A stretch of DNA of 64,000 nt, taken from contig CM068581.1 in the NCBI GenBank assembly GCA_035048485.1, forward strand, positions 12,110,864 through 12,174,863, in the 5' to 3' direction. Positions within the stretch are counted from its first letter, which is position 1. Every line of letters begins with the position of its first letter. Below, piece after piece: positions 1 to 12,104 of this stretch. The position numbers and the translations under genes are program-made. The notes under the pieces are model-generated. The model searched no databases. It was not told the origin of the DNA and worked only from the letters and a program-made list of their open reading frames with translations. Source of the stretch: Pteria penguin (Eukaryota; Mollusca; Bivalvia; Pterioida; Pteriidae).

Positions 1-636
1 TTCTAGTGCGGCGATAGCTTCTACAATATATTCAAGTACAGCAGTGATTCTAGTCCGTCGATAGTTTCTACAATGTATTCAAGTACAGCAGTGATTCTAG
101 TCCGTCGATAGCTTCTACAATGTATTCAAGTACAGCAGTGATTCTAGTGCGTCGATAGCTTCTACAATGTATTCAAGTACAGCAGTGATTCTAGTGCGTC
201 GATAGCTTCTACAATGTATCCAAGTACAGCAGTGATTCTAGTGCGTCGATAGCTTCTACAATATATCCAAGTACAGCAGTGATTCTAGTGCGGCGATAGC
301 TTCTACAATGTATCCAAGTACAGCAGTGATTCTAGTGCGGCGATAGCTTCTACAATGTATCCAAGTACAGCAGTGATTCTAGTGCGTCGATAGCTTCTAC
401 AATGTATTCAAGTACAGCAGTGATTCTAGTGCGTCGATAGTTTATACAATGTATTCAAGTACAGCAGTGATTCTAGTGCGTCGATAGCTTCTACAATATA
501 TCCAAGTACAGCAGTGATTCTAGTGCGGCGATAGCTTCTACAATATATTCAAGTACAGCAGTGATTCTAGTGCGTCGATAGCTTCTACAATGTATGCAAG
601 TACAGCAGTGATTCTAGTGCGTCGATAGCTTATGTT
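1..636. repeat. 47-bp minisatellite (left edge of window)
   Basis: About 13.5 head-to-tail copies contain gtcgatagcttctacaatgt, then attcaagtacagcagtgattctag. Copies differ mainly at gcg(t/g)cg and at tattc/tatcc. The array starts before the window. Confidence 0.97.
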
Positions 637-980
637 AGTACCATTTCTGGATTTATTTCGTCGATAACTGATGTAAAGTGAGCAGTCAGTCCTTGGTTTG
701 TTTGTAGATAGTTTATGTAACGCTAAGTCAGTCGTGGATTTGTTTTTCGATAACTTATGCAACGCGTACAGTCGGTCCTGGATTTGGTTGTAGATAGGTT
801 ATTTACAGTCAGTCCTGGATTTGTTTGCCGATAGCTTAAGTAACGCGTACAGTCATTCCTGGAGTTTTGTCGATAGATTATGTAACGTGTACAGTTGGTC
901 CTGGAGTTTTGCCGATAGTTTATGTAGCGTGTACAGTCAGACTTAAATCTAGTTTGTCGGTAGTTTAATTTAGTATGTTG
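637..980. repeat. Degenerate outer copies of the 45-bp minisatellite
   Basis: Diverged units keep the core gtacagtcagtcctgg and gatagcttatgtaacgcg. They are separated from the main array by a GT microsatellite and about 200 bp of other sequence. Confidence 0.8.
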
Positions 981-1002
981 AACCTTTGCCTTGCATCTAG
1001 GT

Positions 1003-1011
1003 GTGTGTGTA

Positions 1012-1067
<56 letters not shown>

Positions 1068-1105
1068 GGGGTGTAGGTGTGTGTATGTGTGGGTGTGTGT
1101 GTCTG
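1003..1105. repeat. (GT)n microsatellite
   Basis: Impure GT/GTTT run. It and the unclassified 1106-1317 segment interrupt the 45-bp field. Open frames across it are low-complexity shadows. Confidence 0.95.
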
Positions 1106-1317
1106 ACAAGTCCTTCAACAAAGGCCTCTTCTCTTGGGTCTCATCACAACACACACACCTCTCAAGGAAAACAACTCCACAAGGTAATACAACTTCCCCT
1201 CTTCATCTGGGATTTTGTCATGCCCTTGACCTGATCTCCACCAAGGCCATATTCAAAGAATCATTCTGCTGGCATGGGTATTTGTGTCTGCCCTATGGCG
1301 ACAGGGCATTTTCTATT

Positions 1318-2640
1318 TTAGTTTTTCAGTAATTTATGTCGAGTACAATCAGTCCTTGTTTTAGTTTGATGGTAACTTATGTAACGCGTACAGTCAGTGC
1401 TGGTTTTAGATTCTCGATAGCTTATGTAATGTATACAGTCAGTCCTGGATTTGTTTGTAGATAGCTCATGTAACATGTAACGCGTACAGTCAGTCCTGTA
1501 ACGCATACAGTCAGTCATAGTTTTAGTTTGTCAATAGATTATGTAACGCATACAGTCAGTTCCGGTTTTAGTTTGTCGATAGCTTATGTAATGCGTACAG
1601 TCAGTCCTGGTTTTAGTTTGTCCATAGCTTATGTAATTCGTACAGTCAGTTCTGGTTTTAGTTTGTCCATAGCTTATGTAATGCGAACAGTCAGTCCTGG
1701 TTTTAGTTTGCCCATAGCTTATGTAATGCGTACAGTCAGTTCTGGTTTTAGTTTGCCCATAAAGCCGGCGTGGCCTAGTGGTATCGCGTCGGACTCCTGA
1801 TCGGGAGGCCGGTGTTCGAGTCCCGCTATGGTCATGCCGGTGTCCTGTCTTTCGGATGAGACAGTAAAAACCGAGGCCCCGTGTCGTGGTATGCATGGCA
1901 CGTTAAAGATCCCTCACTGCTTCAGGTGGGTCCGTTGCAAAGGTCAAAATTTGTATGCCCCGCATCAGGCAGATGCCGTCACCATATACGTGAAATATTC
2001 GTGGTGTGACGTAAAACAAAAATCAATCAATCAATCAATCAATCAATTAGTTTGCCCATAGCTTCTGTAATGCGTACAGTCAGTTCTGGTTTTAGTTTAT
2101 CGATAGCTTATGTAACGCGTACAATCAGTCCTGGTTTTAGTTTGCCGACAGCTTATGTAATGCGTACAGTCAGTCCTGGTTTTAGTTTGCCCATAGCTTA
2201 TGTAATGCGTACAGTCAGTCCTGGTTTTAGTTTGCTGATAGCTTATGTAATGCGTACAGACAGTCCTGGTTTTAGTTTGCAGATAGCTTATGTAATGCGT
2301 ACAGTCAGTCCTGGTTTTAGTTTATCGATAGCTTATGTAACGCGTACGGTCAGTCCTGGTTTTAGTTTGCCGATAGCTTATGTAATGCGCACAGTCAGTC
2401 CTGGTTTTAGTATGCCGATAGCTTATGTAACGCGTACAGTCAGTCCTGGTTTTAGTTTGACCATAGCTTAGGTAACGCGTACAATCAGTCCTGGTTTTAG
2501 TATGTCCATAGCTTATGTAATGCGTACAGTCAGTCCTGGTTTTAGTTTGTCAATAGCTTATGTAACGTGTAAAGTCACAGCCCTGGATTAGTTCGTCAAT
2601 AGCTTATGCGGAATTTACAGTCACATTCCTGGTTCTAGTT
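1318..2640. repeat. 45-bp minisatellite, interrupted by a SINE
   Basis: The unit contains atagcttatgtaatgcgtac and agtcagtcctggttttagtt. A 45-bp period is 15 codons, which explains the open frames at 1528-1800 and 2052-2471. Edge copies are degenerate and central copies nearly uniform. A SINE occupies 1762-2046. Confidence 0.96.
1762..2046 (+). mobile_element. tRNA-headed SINE, family 1, full-length copy with 14-bp TSD
   Basis: The 5' head carries box-A-like tggcctagtgg and box-B-like gttcgagtcc. A conserved middle domain follows (tgtctttcggatgagacagt, then accgaggccccgtgtcg and cacgttaaagatccctcac), then gtgacgtaaaacaaaaatc and an (AATC)n tail. The copy is flanked by ttagtttgcccata at 1748-1761 and 2047-2060. 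The middle domain looks like a widely conserved metazoan SINE central domain (V- or Nin-DC-type); the exact superfamily is not settled here. Confidence 0.9.
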
Positions 2641-2706
2641 TCTTGATATCATATATGCAATTTGCCTTTTCCCCATACCTCTCATACACACAAACACACA
2701 TACACA

Positions 2707-2709
<3 letters not shown>

Positions 2710-2793
<84 letters not shown>
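2710..2793. repeat. (TA)n microsatellite
   Basis: Nearly pure TA run with one interruption near 2760. Confidence 0.98.
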
Positions 2794-2796
<3 letters not shown>

Positions 2797-4024
2797 CTAC
2801 ACTATAATATATTATCATCGCTTGGGATGTTTTAGGCAATCCCGACATATCGAATTTCAATATGTATTCATGTATACGCAATGACAAGATGTCATCAATA
2901 TTAACATACTCTTACAGAGTATTTATGCGCCAATTATATCGCTGATTGCCGGTGTTCACTTTAGACGGCATTGTCATTTCAGCTGCTACTGTCATACAAC
3001 GGCCATGTCATTACTGTTTACCGGCAAATGTACATATGATATAATGCATTAAGGAATTCTGGTCGTTCCCTGATTTTTATTGTTCACTAGACGCTGTAAA
3101 AGTAGGTTACAATTGACTGAGCGTGTCACATGACTTCGGAAATTCTCTGTTTCTACCGTTGAGACAATACCTAATTATAGACACTCGTGGAGATTGGGCC
3201 CTGTGGAATACCTGCAAGGGATAAGCCGACGCGACTAACCTAACGGAATTATTTGATAGCGAAAATGAAAAATTGATATAAGGATTTGCTTCTTCGATGT
3301 ACTGTGTTTTTTCTCACTTTGCCTCTGGTGCAATGGATTTTTTAACATTGTTTTACACATAGCTAATGTTTAAAATCGATTCGAGTTCGTACACTGTGGT
3401 TGCAGAATGATTTTAACATAAATTAGCGGAGTATATCCAGTAATGGTGCTGCAACCCATAGGTTTCCTGAATAATTTATAATGATTATCTGTAAGAATTT
3501 CTAGTCACTTACAAGCAAAGGTGATGATTTTCCAGAAATCGATTATTATTTCTCTGAGTGTTACCTACAACGACAGTTTCAAAAAGACAAAAACTACAAA
3601 GGCTTATAATTACTGCAGTGCGTATTAACTAAAAGCGACATGTAGGAACCTTACGTACGCTCTCATAACACCACAGCATCGTGAAAAAAAATATTTCTAA
3701 GGTTAATGGAGATGTCTTTATTTGCAAATTGGAGTTAAGTAGTTGCCGCTCGGAATGTTCCCTCATATACAATGACTCTGTACATTCACGTAATTTCGTA
3801 AGTAAACGCATTATTCATATCAGTCACATTCATTCGTATTTTATCTAGTTTATATATGGCGTCCTGTAATAGATGTATTAGCAAGACTTTGAATAATATT
3901 TGTGAACAATTATTGTTGCCATAGGAAATTTGATTACTGAAAGAGATTTAAAATAGCTATGATAAATGTGATACTAGATTTTAAATCTAAACGAGTGCTT
4001 CGGTATGCTTGGAGAGAAACAAGT
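2794..4024. other. Non-repetitive AT-rich sequence upstream of the RasGRF exon
   Basis: No convincing coding, RNA or repeat feature. A 60-codon minus-strand frame (3629-3811) has no recognisable motif. Confidence 0.5.
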
Positions 4025-4131
4025 ATCTAGGGAGTTAGCTCGGCGGAATCCTCTCACTACGGTTCGCACTTCTCCGGCGACCATACGACAGCGCTCAATG
4101 CCACCATCTGCTTGAGAAAGCACTGCGTCGT
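4025..4131 (+). promoter_or_regulatory. Candidate 5' non-coding exon or promoter-proximal segment of the RasGRF-type gene
   Basis: This is a locally GC-richer, non-repetitive stretch in otherwise AT-rich DNA, about 0.7 kb upstream of the start codon. It ends at a donor-like gt|GTAAGA (GT at 4132). A matching acceptor-like ttgtttttatgtcaattcag ends at 4780, so a 5'-UTR exon spliced to 4781 is possible. No TATA box or transcription start is identifiable. Confidence 0.2.
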
Positions 4132-4780
4132 GTAAGAAGTGGAATGTAGGCATGGTTAGGAAACTAAAATACGTATAATTAGGCCATGAATAATAAGCAA
4201 GTAAACTGTTTATTCAATAAGGATTTATGCGGTATTGAAAGAACAACTTTGTTTCTGTGTAAAACTTATTGTAGCGATATGTTATGTAAATCTAAACACA
4301 AAAACGCGTTGTCATGGAAATAGGGATGAAAACATTACATAGAAATTTATGTATTCAACCTGTTAAATATCAACAAAATGAAATTAATGAAGACGCCGTG
4401 ATTTTGAAGAAGTACCCTTTGCGTCTGCTTCAGCTTCAATGGCTGTGATGTGTAGCCATATGTGAAAAGTGTACATCTGTGAATAAGTAAAAAGTCTTAC
4501 AACGAGTTATGTTCTGGTAGGACGGTAGTGAAATGCACGTGTTGAAGTATGTATGAAGATTTTTTTCCAACAACTTATAAACAGTTGTTGTTGTTGTTGT
4601 TGTTACGATGGACTATATTTTTGAGATGAAATATGTTAATTCCTTCATATTGATCGCTGCTTTCATTGTCACCTCGCGATTTCATTGTATGCTAACAATG
4701 GTATGAAAAGTCGATTTTCATTGAAATTATGTGAACGTGATATAATCGATTTTGCAAATATTGTTTTTATGTCAATTCAG
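4132..4780. other. AT-rich sequence between candidate UTR exon and coding exon 1
   Basis: Contains a short (GTT)n run near 4584-4601 and otherwise nothing recognisable. It may be a short 5'-UTR intron. Confidence 0.3.
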
Positions 4781-4849
4781 GAAAGCCAGTAGAATGAGAC
4801 TGAAATGTAGCGTGATTGAAGATTAAAAGGTATCACAGACAAATAAATC
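4781..4849 (+). other. Probable 5' UTR of coding exon 1
   Basis: The stretch between a plausible splice acceptor (AG at 4779-4780) and the ATG at 4850 has stops in the coding frame, including TAA at 4844. It is therefore untranslated, at least for the RasGRF frame. The acceptor assignment is inference. Confidence 0.4.
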
Positions 4850-5122
4850 ATGCAGAAAGCCATCCGTTTCAATGAAAACCAACTTCTGTATTTGGCGGCA
4901 AAATGCAGACGAGAGAATACCATTGCGGGGTATTTGCACAAAAAGAGCACGGATAGCGGGAAGTGGCAGCAACGTTATTTTGTCCTTTATCAGAACTTAC
5001 TGTTTTATTTTGAAAATGAATCAGTTCAGCGTCCCTCTGGAGTGGCTTTATTGGAGGGAAGTTACTGTGATCGAGTCCTAACTCCTGCAGCGCTCAAAGC
5101 GGGTAAAGATACCGAGAAACAG
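4850..5122 (+). CDS. RASGRF: RasGRF-type Ras-GEF, coding exon 1 (N-terminal PH domain, first half)
   Basis: This 91-codon exon encodes the N-terminus of a Ras guanine-nucleotide-releasing factor. It starts MQKAIRFNEN, close to the MQKGIRLN start known for vertebrate RASGRF1/2. Residues about 26-80 form the first PH strands: GYLHKKST, KWQQRYFVLYQNLLFYFENE, then RPSGVALLEGSYCDR, matching the family's RPSGLYLLEG block. The start is supported by an in-frame TAA at 4844-4846, two codons upstream. The exon ends ...KDTEKQ at a canonical donor (CAG|GTAAGA, intron from 5123), in phase 0. Human RASGRF has the same EKQ followed directly by the sequence of the next exon here. Reading through the donor would give a 138-residue product ending at 5266 that breaks the PH fold, so splicing is expected. 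In the family this PH helps target the factor to membranes. Whether the gene is nearer RASGRF1 or RASGRF2 cannot be decided; invertebrates usually have one. Confidence 0.93.
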
Positions 5123-5685
5123 GTAAGATATGCATTGTATGTGTATTACATTCAAGGAAAACATCTCAAGTGCTATTCAAGTCACATCAGAATCAACATA
5201 TGTCATCACTATTTTTCTTCAAATGGTGATTTAAAACAGGACAAATCAATATTCACGAAAGTCTGAATGTTATGTTTAGGATGCTTTATTGACAATTTTT
5301 TGGTTTTATTCTTGATCATGTTTTATTATAATTCAGATAAAACCTTTTCGTTTTCATACAGCCATGCACATATGGCGTACTAGGATGGCAAATTGTCTGC
5401 TATTATCTTATGCATACTGCGACGACGATCATATTGCCTACAATCGCTTTCATAGTCATACTTTTAATGACTTCTGATCATTATCTATATCCAACTTGTT
5501 CAGTGCAGTAAAAACTTCTTTGTACAATATTAACCAGAATCAGAGAATTCAAACCCTTAAGCAGTAATTTAAGATAACTGTCACAAGCGTCCAATGTGCG
5601 CAACACTTAAACGTACCCTATATTGTAACCAAAACTAAAAGAGATCAAATTTTGTAACAACCAATCACATGCAAACATCATGATT
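5123..5685. other. Start of the large intron, no recognised element
   Basis: AT-rich single-copy-looking sequence. Nothing further can be supported. Confidence 0.5.
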
Positions 5686-7580
5686 TCACCCTACTCTCAT
5701 ACATACTCCTTGTAACCAATTCTAACACGGAGACACCATTATATAAGCAGCACTCACGCAGAGACAACATCTTGTAACCAACACTCACACAGAGAGACAC
5801 CATCTTGTAACCAGCACTCACACAGAGACACCATCTTGTAACCAACACTCACACAGAGACACCACCTTGTAACCAACTCTCACACAGAAACACCATCTTG
5901 TAACCAACTCTCACACAGAGACACCATCTTGTAACCAGCTGTCACACAGAGAGACATCATCTTGTAACCAACTCTCACACAGAGACACTATCTTGTAACC
6001 AGCTGTCACACAGAGAGACACCATCTTGTAACCAACTGTCACACAAGGAGACACCATCTTGTTACCAACTCTCACACAGAGACACCATCTTGTAACCAGC
6101 TGTCACACAGAGAGACATCATCTTGTAACCAACTCTCACACAGAGACACTATCTTGTAACCAGCTGTCACACAGAGAGACACCATCTTGTAATCAACTCT
6201 CACACAGAGACACCATCTAGTTACCAGCTGTCACATGGAGAGACACTATCTTGTAACCAGCATTCACACAGAGAGACACCTTCTTGTAACCAACACTCAT
6301 ACAGAGACACCATCTTGTAAACAGCTGTCACACAGAGAGACACCATCTTGTAACCAACTGTCACACAAGGAGACACCATTTTGTAACCAGCATGTACACA
6401 GAGACACCACCTTGTAACCAGCACTCACACAGAGAGACACCATCTTGTAACCAGCATTCACACAGAGAGACACCATCTTGTAACCAGCACTCACACAAAG
6501 AGACACCATCTAGTAACCAATGTCATGTAGTGAAACACCATCTTGTAACCAGCACTCTTACAGAGACATCATCTAGTAACCAACTGTCACCCACAGAGAC
6601 ACCATTTTGTAACCAGCATTCACACAGAGAGACACCTTCTTGTAAGCAGCACTCATACAGAGGGACATCATCTTGTAACAACACTCACATAGAGACATCA
6701 TCTTGTAACCAACTCTCACACAGAGACATCATCTTGTGACCAGCACTCACACAGAGACACCATCTTGCAATCAACATTCACTTAGAGAGACACCATCTTG
6801 TAACCAACTCCCACATAGAGAGACACCAAATTGTAACCAGCTGTCACACAGAGAGACGCCATCTTGTAACCAACTATCACACAGGGAGACACCAAATTGT
6901 AACCAGCACTCACACAGAGGAACACCATGTTGTACCCAGCACTCACACAGAGAGATACCATCTTGTAACCAGCACTCACACAGAGAAACACCATTTTATG
7001 ACCAGCTGTCATACAGGGAGACACCATCATGTAGTCAGCCTTCACAGAGAGACACCATCTTGTAACCAGCTGTCACATAGAGAGACAGAGAGACATCATC
7101 TTGTAACCAGCACTCGCACAAAGAGACACCATCTTGTAACCAGCACTCACACAGAGAGACGCCATCTTGTAACCAGCACTCAGCTGTCACACAAAGAGAC
7201 ACCATCTTGTAACCAGCACTCACACAAAGAGACACCATCTTGTAACCAGCACTCACACAAAGAGACACCATCTTGTAACCAGCACTTACACAAAGAGACA
7301 CCATCTTGTAACCAGCACTCACACAAAGAGACACCATCTTGTAACCAGCACTCACACAAAGAGACACCATCTTGTAACCAGCACTTACACAAAGAGACAC
7401 CATCTTGTAACCAGCACTTACACAAAGAGACACCATCTTGTAACCAGCACTCAGCTGTCACACAAAGAGACACCATCTTGTAACCAGCACTCACACAAAG
7501 AGACACCATCTTGTAACCAGCACTCACACAGAGAGTCACCATATTATGACCATCAGTCACGTCACACAGAGACACCTCTC
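5686..7580. repeat. 33-bp minisatellite (about 55 copies)
   Basis: The unit is built on cacacaaagagacaccatct and tgtaaccagcactca. Copies around 7100-7530 are nearly identical, while 5690-7050 is more varied (ccagctgtcac, ccaactctcac variants). Eleven codons per unit produce open frames on both strands (ETPSCNQHSHK-type and MVSLCVSAGYK-type), which are shadows. Two copies near 7180 and 7450 carry the same extra insert tcagctgt, showing copying within the array. Confidence 0.97.
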
Positions 7581-8157
7581 TTGTAACTTTTATTAATATA
7601 GACAGACGATCATCTAACACTTACACAAAGACTCCATCTTGTTATTTTTCAAAACTTCTATCAATTTAGAGTAACGGTCCTTCCAACACAGCAACTGATT
7701 TTCTTATAAACCAAAATTATAGAATATTAGAATAGCATACTAGAATATCAACCTCCCATAAAACTTTGATCGCAGTCGCTATGCAGAGTTATGGTCCTTT
7801 ACAGTCCCTGTTTGTGGATTGTAAAGGAATGGCGATTTTGGTTTGGAGATAGCTTTGGTTGTTGACGAACAAGTCCTCTACTTAAATTCAATGAATATCA
7901 GATAGTTTAACAATTTGCTAGTGTTGAATTATTCTCCTAGTTTTCAATTCTCATTCGTAAATAACGGAAGAATCTTAGTGTCGATTAGTCATGCTTCCCA
8001 GCAGATTATCGCCATCATCATACAGTCTAAATATAATAATTTAGTCCGAATTTTTTTTTTTTTTTTGTTAACACAACTGTTGGAAACATTAAGAAAAGCT
8101 TGAAAAGAGATCAGATACCATCTGTATGACTGTTTCTCTTATGATGTGCCTAGCAAA
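7581..8157. other. Intronic sequence without recognised feature
   Basis: AT-rich, including a T-run at 8049-8066. No supported gene or repeat. Confidence 0.5.
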
Positions 8158-8560
8158 AGAAAAGAGGGGACGGTAAAAACCACCATAAAAAATATTTGTA
8201 ATGCAGTAAGGGTACTGACTGAGAAAAGTCAACTGAAGTAACAATCGTCACTCCGATGGTGCTGTTAACAGGTTTACGTGCCCACCTTCCCACTTAACAC
8301 GAAAACAATGCAATCAAAGAACAAACGTAAAATGTTTAAAAATTATAAATTATTCCCAATTAAGAGAAGAGGGACAACAGGTAACCAAAGTTTAGAAGTC
8401 ATACAAACATAAACTATGATAGTATAATAGAATGGAATGAAATATTAAGATATAAAACAATGTCAATAGGAGCCAGCTGTATTCTATCAGTTTAAAGAAA
8501 GTCTCTAGACTGACTAACAGTTATTTCCCCTGTCACTAGGTTTAGACAACACCCGTAAAA
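8158..8560 (-). repeat. Dispersed repeat family D1, diverged copy
   Basis: Shares the ordered landmarks of the copy at 9301-9870: a gaggggac/gaggagtt start, aatatttgta, gtttacgtgcccaccttccc, caggta(a/t)c, then cccctgtcactaggtttaga matching cccctgaaagaggtttggac. The orientation label is relative to the copies at 56.9-57.5 kb. Confidence 0.65.
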
Positions 8561-8602
8561 GTCAAGTAATAATCCAAATTTGGCACCAAAAATGGCGAAT
8601 AC

Positions 8603-8655
8603 AAATATGCCCCCCCCCCTCCATTTTCGGAAATTCTGGATCCACCACTGAGAGT
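8603..8655 (-). repeat. Solo end of a hAT-like MITE family
   Basis: A C-run followed by tttcggaaattctggatcca and ccactgag resembles the ends at 36430-36480, 32381-32560 and 55335-55532. The TIR-like motif is the complement of cagtggtggatcc. Only one end is visible. Confidence 0.45.
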
Positions 8656-9300
8656 CCAACTCATTGACTGAGTACATCAGCACATGTATATGAAAGTGTT
8701 ACGTCGTCACTGGCTGTATTACTGATGACAAAGACAGAAACAAAGTCAATGTCTATGCTGCTTGATACATTATATTAGTATATCGCTACTGTTCCTGAAT
8801 GATATGGCAACGTTTGACATAAAACAGAAGCGCAGCTCGTTATGAAACATTGTTTTTTACACTGAGTATATCTAACATAGATGGGAATGTTGTATGCGTC
8901 GCGCGGTGTAATCCTCCTGCGACTTCCTGCAAGGCCCCGTGAAATTTATTGAAACAATCAATTATAGTTATTTTGTGCTACTTTGTAGCATAGTGTAATC
9001 AGCGCCGATGATTGTTTAATCGATAAATTCACACCTTGATGACATGGACCATGAAGCCGGCGATGTGATATGCTTGGCAGGCGATACGTTACGGGGAATA
9101 GGATGATTTTATTGGTCGGAGAGCTAAAACCGATAGAAGGGTATGTATTGAAAGACGCAGACCAGGCAGACAATTATTTAATGTCAGCAACATACTCAAA
9201 CGGACTTTGAACTATATCAGCTGATGCGTTTGCCCCGTACATTCATAAATGTTCAACTGTTATCTAACATCTTGCGGTTGTGTAAAATTTTCTTTTTAAT
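8656..9300. other. Intronic sequence without recognised feature
   Basis: No coding or repeat signal that I can support. Confidence 0.5.
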
Positions 9301-9870
9301 AAGAAAAAGAGGAGTTACTGGCTCAGTCATGTAGCAGAAGTCACCATGGAGCTATACAATACATGAATATCAATAATATACTAGCACATAAAACACATTA
9401 CAAAAATATTTGATTGTAGTGAAATTACGATACCGACTTAGGACGGTCATTTAATTAGACAAAAGCCAAACAAATGGTGTGGTTAACCGGTTTACGGGCC
9501 CACCTTCCCACTCACCGTAACAGCAGAACAATCAAAGGACGTACATTTAAAAATTTATAAATAATCCTTCATGTAAAGAACAAGGGTCAACAGGTATCGC
9601 ATATTGAGAGGTAATAAAAATATAAACACGTAAGGTATTGTAAAACACATAATGATATAAAAATATATGCGACATCAACATGATAAACCGTGCTCTACCA
9701 GTCTGAAAGCAGCTAAGACCCTAGATCTGTATGAGTCCCGACTAACAGTCAGAGGGGACGAGGTTCAGGTCCATGTCTCCCCTGAAAGAGGTTTGGACAA
9801 GGCCCGTCACACAGTCCCCACCGCCCTGTTAGTCAGCGTGCAACGTTCAAATAAAAGTCTGCATAAAGCT
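9301..9870 (-). repeat. Dispersed repeat family D1, longest copy
   Basis: Positions 9301-9510 are the reverse complement of the element at 56935-57147 and 57279-57489 (ggagttactggctca, caccatggagctatac, ataccgacttaggacggtca, gggcccaccttccc). The copy continues to about 9870 in parallel with 8158-8560. A 99-codon + frame at 9667-9966 lies in the extension and has no known motif, so I do not call it a gene. Confidence 0.75.
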
Positions 9871-10129
9871 TTAGAGAAGCCAAATACAAGACCTATTGTC
9901 TATTTGATGATCTCAATGTCATATTGTCTATTTAGAAGACTTTTAACTATTTTATTAATTATTTGATTAAACAAAATTCATCCACTCAACCTTAATGTTT
10001 GTTTCAATTTCATTCGGACAATTTCAAGTTAGATTGATGGATGCCATCGGCTTTTTGATTGTACTGTCTGACCTTTGAATGACATTCCATATTCCAGGAA
10101 CTAGAATTGTAACCTCTTCCCTCTGATTA

Positions 10130-10735
10130 AGCTTCCATTTGGGCTAGGATACAAAGTCTGCCAGGATGATTCTGATGCTCTCATCCGGACTAGAGTGCAA
10201 AGTTTGTAAGGGTACCTTTAAGGTTCCCATGGGTTCTAGGGTACAGCGTTTTCCATAATGACTTTGAGGCTTCTATCGTGGTTAGGATTCAAATTTTGCT
10301 AGGATGACTCTTAGCCTTCTATCAGGGCTTGGGTGCAGAGGGTGCAAGTTTGCTAGGATAACCCTCAAGCTTCTATCAGGACTGGGGTGAAAAGGGTGCA
10401 AATTTTTTAAATAACCGTCAAGTTTCTATCAGGGCTAGGGTGCAAAGGGTGCAAAGTTTGCTAGGATAGCCCTCAAGCTTCTATCAGGGCTAGGGTGCAA
10501 AGGGTGCAAAGTTTGCTAGGATAATCCTAAAGCTTCTATCAGGGTTAGGGTGTAAAGGGTGCAAAGTTTGCTAGGATAATCCTCAAGCTTCTATCAGGGC
10601 TAGGGTGTAAAGGGTGCAAAGTTTGCTAGGATAATCCTCAAGCTTCTATCAGGGCTAGGGTGTAAAGGGTGCAAAGTTTGCCGACATTACTCTCCAGCTT
10701 TTATTCGGGCTAGGGTGCAAAATTTGTCAAGATGA
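10130..10735. repeat. 55-bp minisatellite (about 10 copies)
   Basis: The unit holds caagcttctatcagggctag, then ggtgcaaagggtgcaaagtt and tgctaggata. The left copies are degenerate and shorter. The central six are close to identical. Confidence 0.93.
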
Positions 10736-10764
10736 ATACGAGTCACTCTTTCAGGGCGAAAATG

Positions 10765-10809
10765 ATTTTATTTTATTTATTTATTATAATTTTTTTTATT
10801 TTATTTATT

Positions 10810-10860
<51 letters not shown>

Positions 10861-10865
10861 TTTTT
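10765..10865. repeat. (TTTA)n low-complexity tract
   Basis: TTTA/TTTTA run adjoining the 55-bp array. Confidence 0.97.
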
Positions 10866-11340
10866 TGAGAAATCTGTAGCACTAAGTCAAGTTTTACTTA
10901 ATTTCAATAACGTCTTGATAGAAGACAATTATAGCATAATAAAACCAAGAATGGACAAACAATTACATGTATAATGATCTTTTCCTGTTTCATCATATTT
11001 GTTCGCATGATTTTACATAGTTACGACAGATTTAATGTTTTTAAATCCTAAATAAGTAGCTATATAGAATGGTTGCCTATTTTTATAGTCTATCTATACA
11101 TGAAGTCTTAGCTCATAGAAAATCGATGAATTTCTATGCTGAAAACGTAGCTAGTTTATGACGTCAGTAGAACGTACCATCTAGTCGTTTTGATATTTGC
11201 ATGATTATCGATAACTAGATTTTATATTGGGTATGAATTTGTGTTTAACGATTTGTATATTCTTTGATATATCGCCATTAAGGAAATGTAGTATCTATAT
11301 GACGGAATATGATTGTATATAAATTTCAAACAATAAAATC
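10866..11340. other. Intronic sequence without recognised feature
   Basis: AT-rich, nothing supported. Confidence 0.5.
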
Positions 11341-11622
11341 TTTGGTGTGTGTGTGTATGATATTTTTTGTGGGTTTTTTTTTGTTTTTGTTTTTTTTTTG
11401 TTTTTTTTTGTTTTTTGTTTCTTTTTGGGTTTTTTTTTTTTTTGGTTTTTTGTTTTTGTTTTGTTTTGGTTTTTTTTTTTTTGTTTTGTTTTGTTTGGTT
11501 TTTTGTTTGGTTTTTTTTTGGGGGGGGGATGTTGTGTTTTTGTGCGGAGTTATTGTATATGTTTGTTTGTGTGTGTGTGTGTGTGTGTGTGATTGTGTGT
11601 GTGTGTGTGTGTGTGTGCATGT
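11341..11622. repeat. GT microsatellite, T-rich low complexity, G-run and second GT microsatellite
   Basis: (GT)n at 11345-11356, T-rich at 11370-11519, a G-run at 11520-11528, then (GT)n at 11566-11618. The overlapping open frames here are compositional artefacts. Confidence 0.95.
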
Positions 11623-11639
11623 GACTGTCTTGCATGCCT

Positions 11640-12104
11640 TATTTAGAATTGAAATACATGGATATTTGCATAAATATTTAAATTAATCCTATATTTTAGG
11701 TAACATCTCGGATTGTTTACCTTCTGAATGATCATCTCGCATATGGATATCAATTTGTTTGACTGTATTACGTTATAACAGATTCATTCTAAATATGCGT
11801 TACGGCATATTATTATTATACAGCCCATATAAGGGCATTGTCACGTATAAAATGATGTGCCATAGCAGAAGCTTTGGAATCCGACATCTTACTTTAATGT
11901 ATAAATTATTCATTGTCTTAGTCTATACATTGACTGTGATATTTATATAGGTCAGTGCACACTAAACCAACCGATATTTAGTTAGTATGCACACATTTAA
12001 TTTTAATAGATATCTAGTAAATATAATGCCCTTACATCACTACAAATAAAAATTGACAGATTGTTCAATATTTCTCTTTACATGCATTTCTATTTCTGTT
12101 TTAA
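11640..12104. other. Intronic sequence without recognised feature
   Basis: AT-rich, no supported feature. Confidence 0.5.

Noticed and set aside
1762..1840. Genuine tRNA genes at the SINE heads (also 15727, 18110-18186, 35160-35236, 46270-46352)
   Set aside because: Box A and B are present, but the sequence continues into SINE bodies with TSDs. The heads cannot be folded into a convincing mature tRNA by eye.
5686..7620. ORFs of 100-161 codons on both strands
   Set aside because: Shadows of the 33-bp unit. Composition (ETPSCNQHSHK / MVSLCVSAGYK) is unlike a natural protein.
9667..9966. 99-codon + ORF as a small gene
   Set aside because: It lies inside dispersed repeat D1 and the parallel copy at 8.2-8.6 kb is not open. 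No motif.
11309..11686. 125- and 137-codon ORFs over the T-rich tract
   Set aside because: Phe/Cys/Val or Lys/Thr/Gln runs come directly from T-, GT- and CA-rich low complexity.
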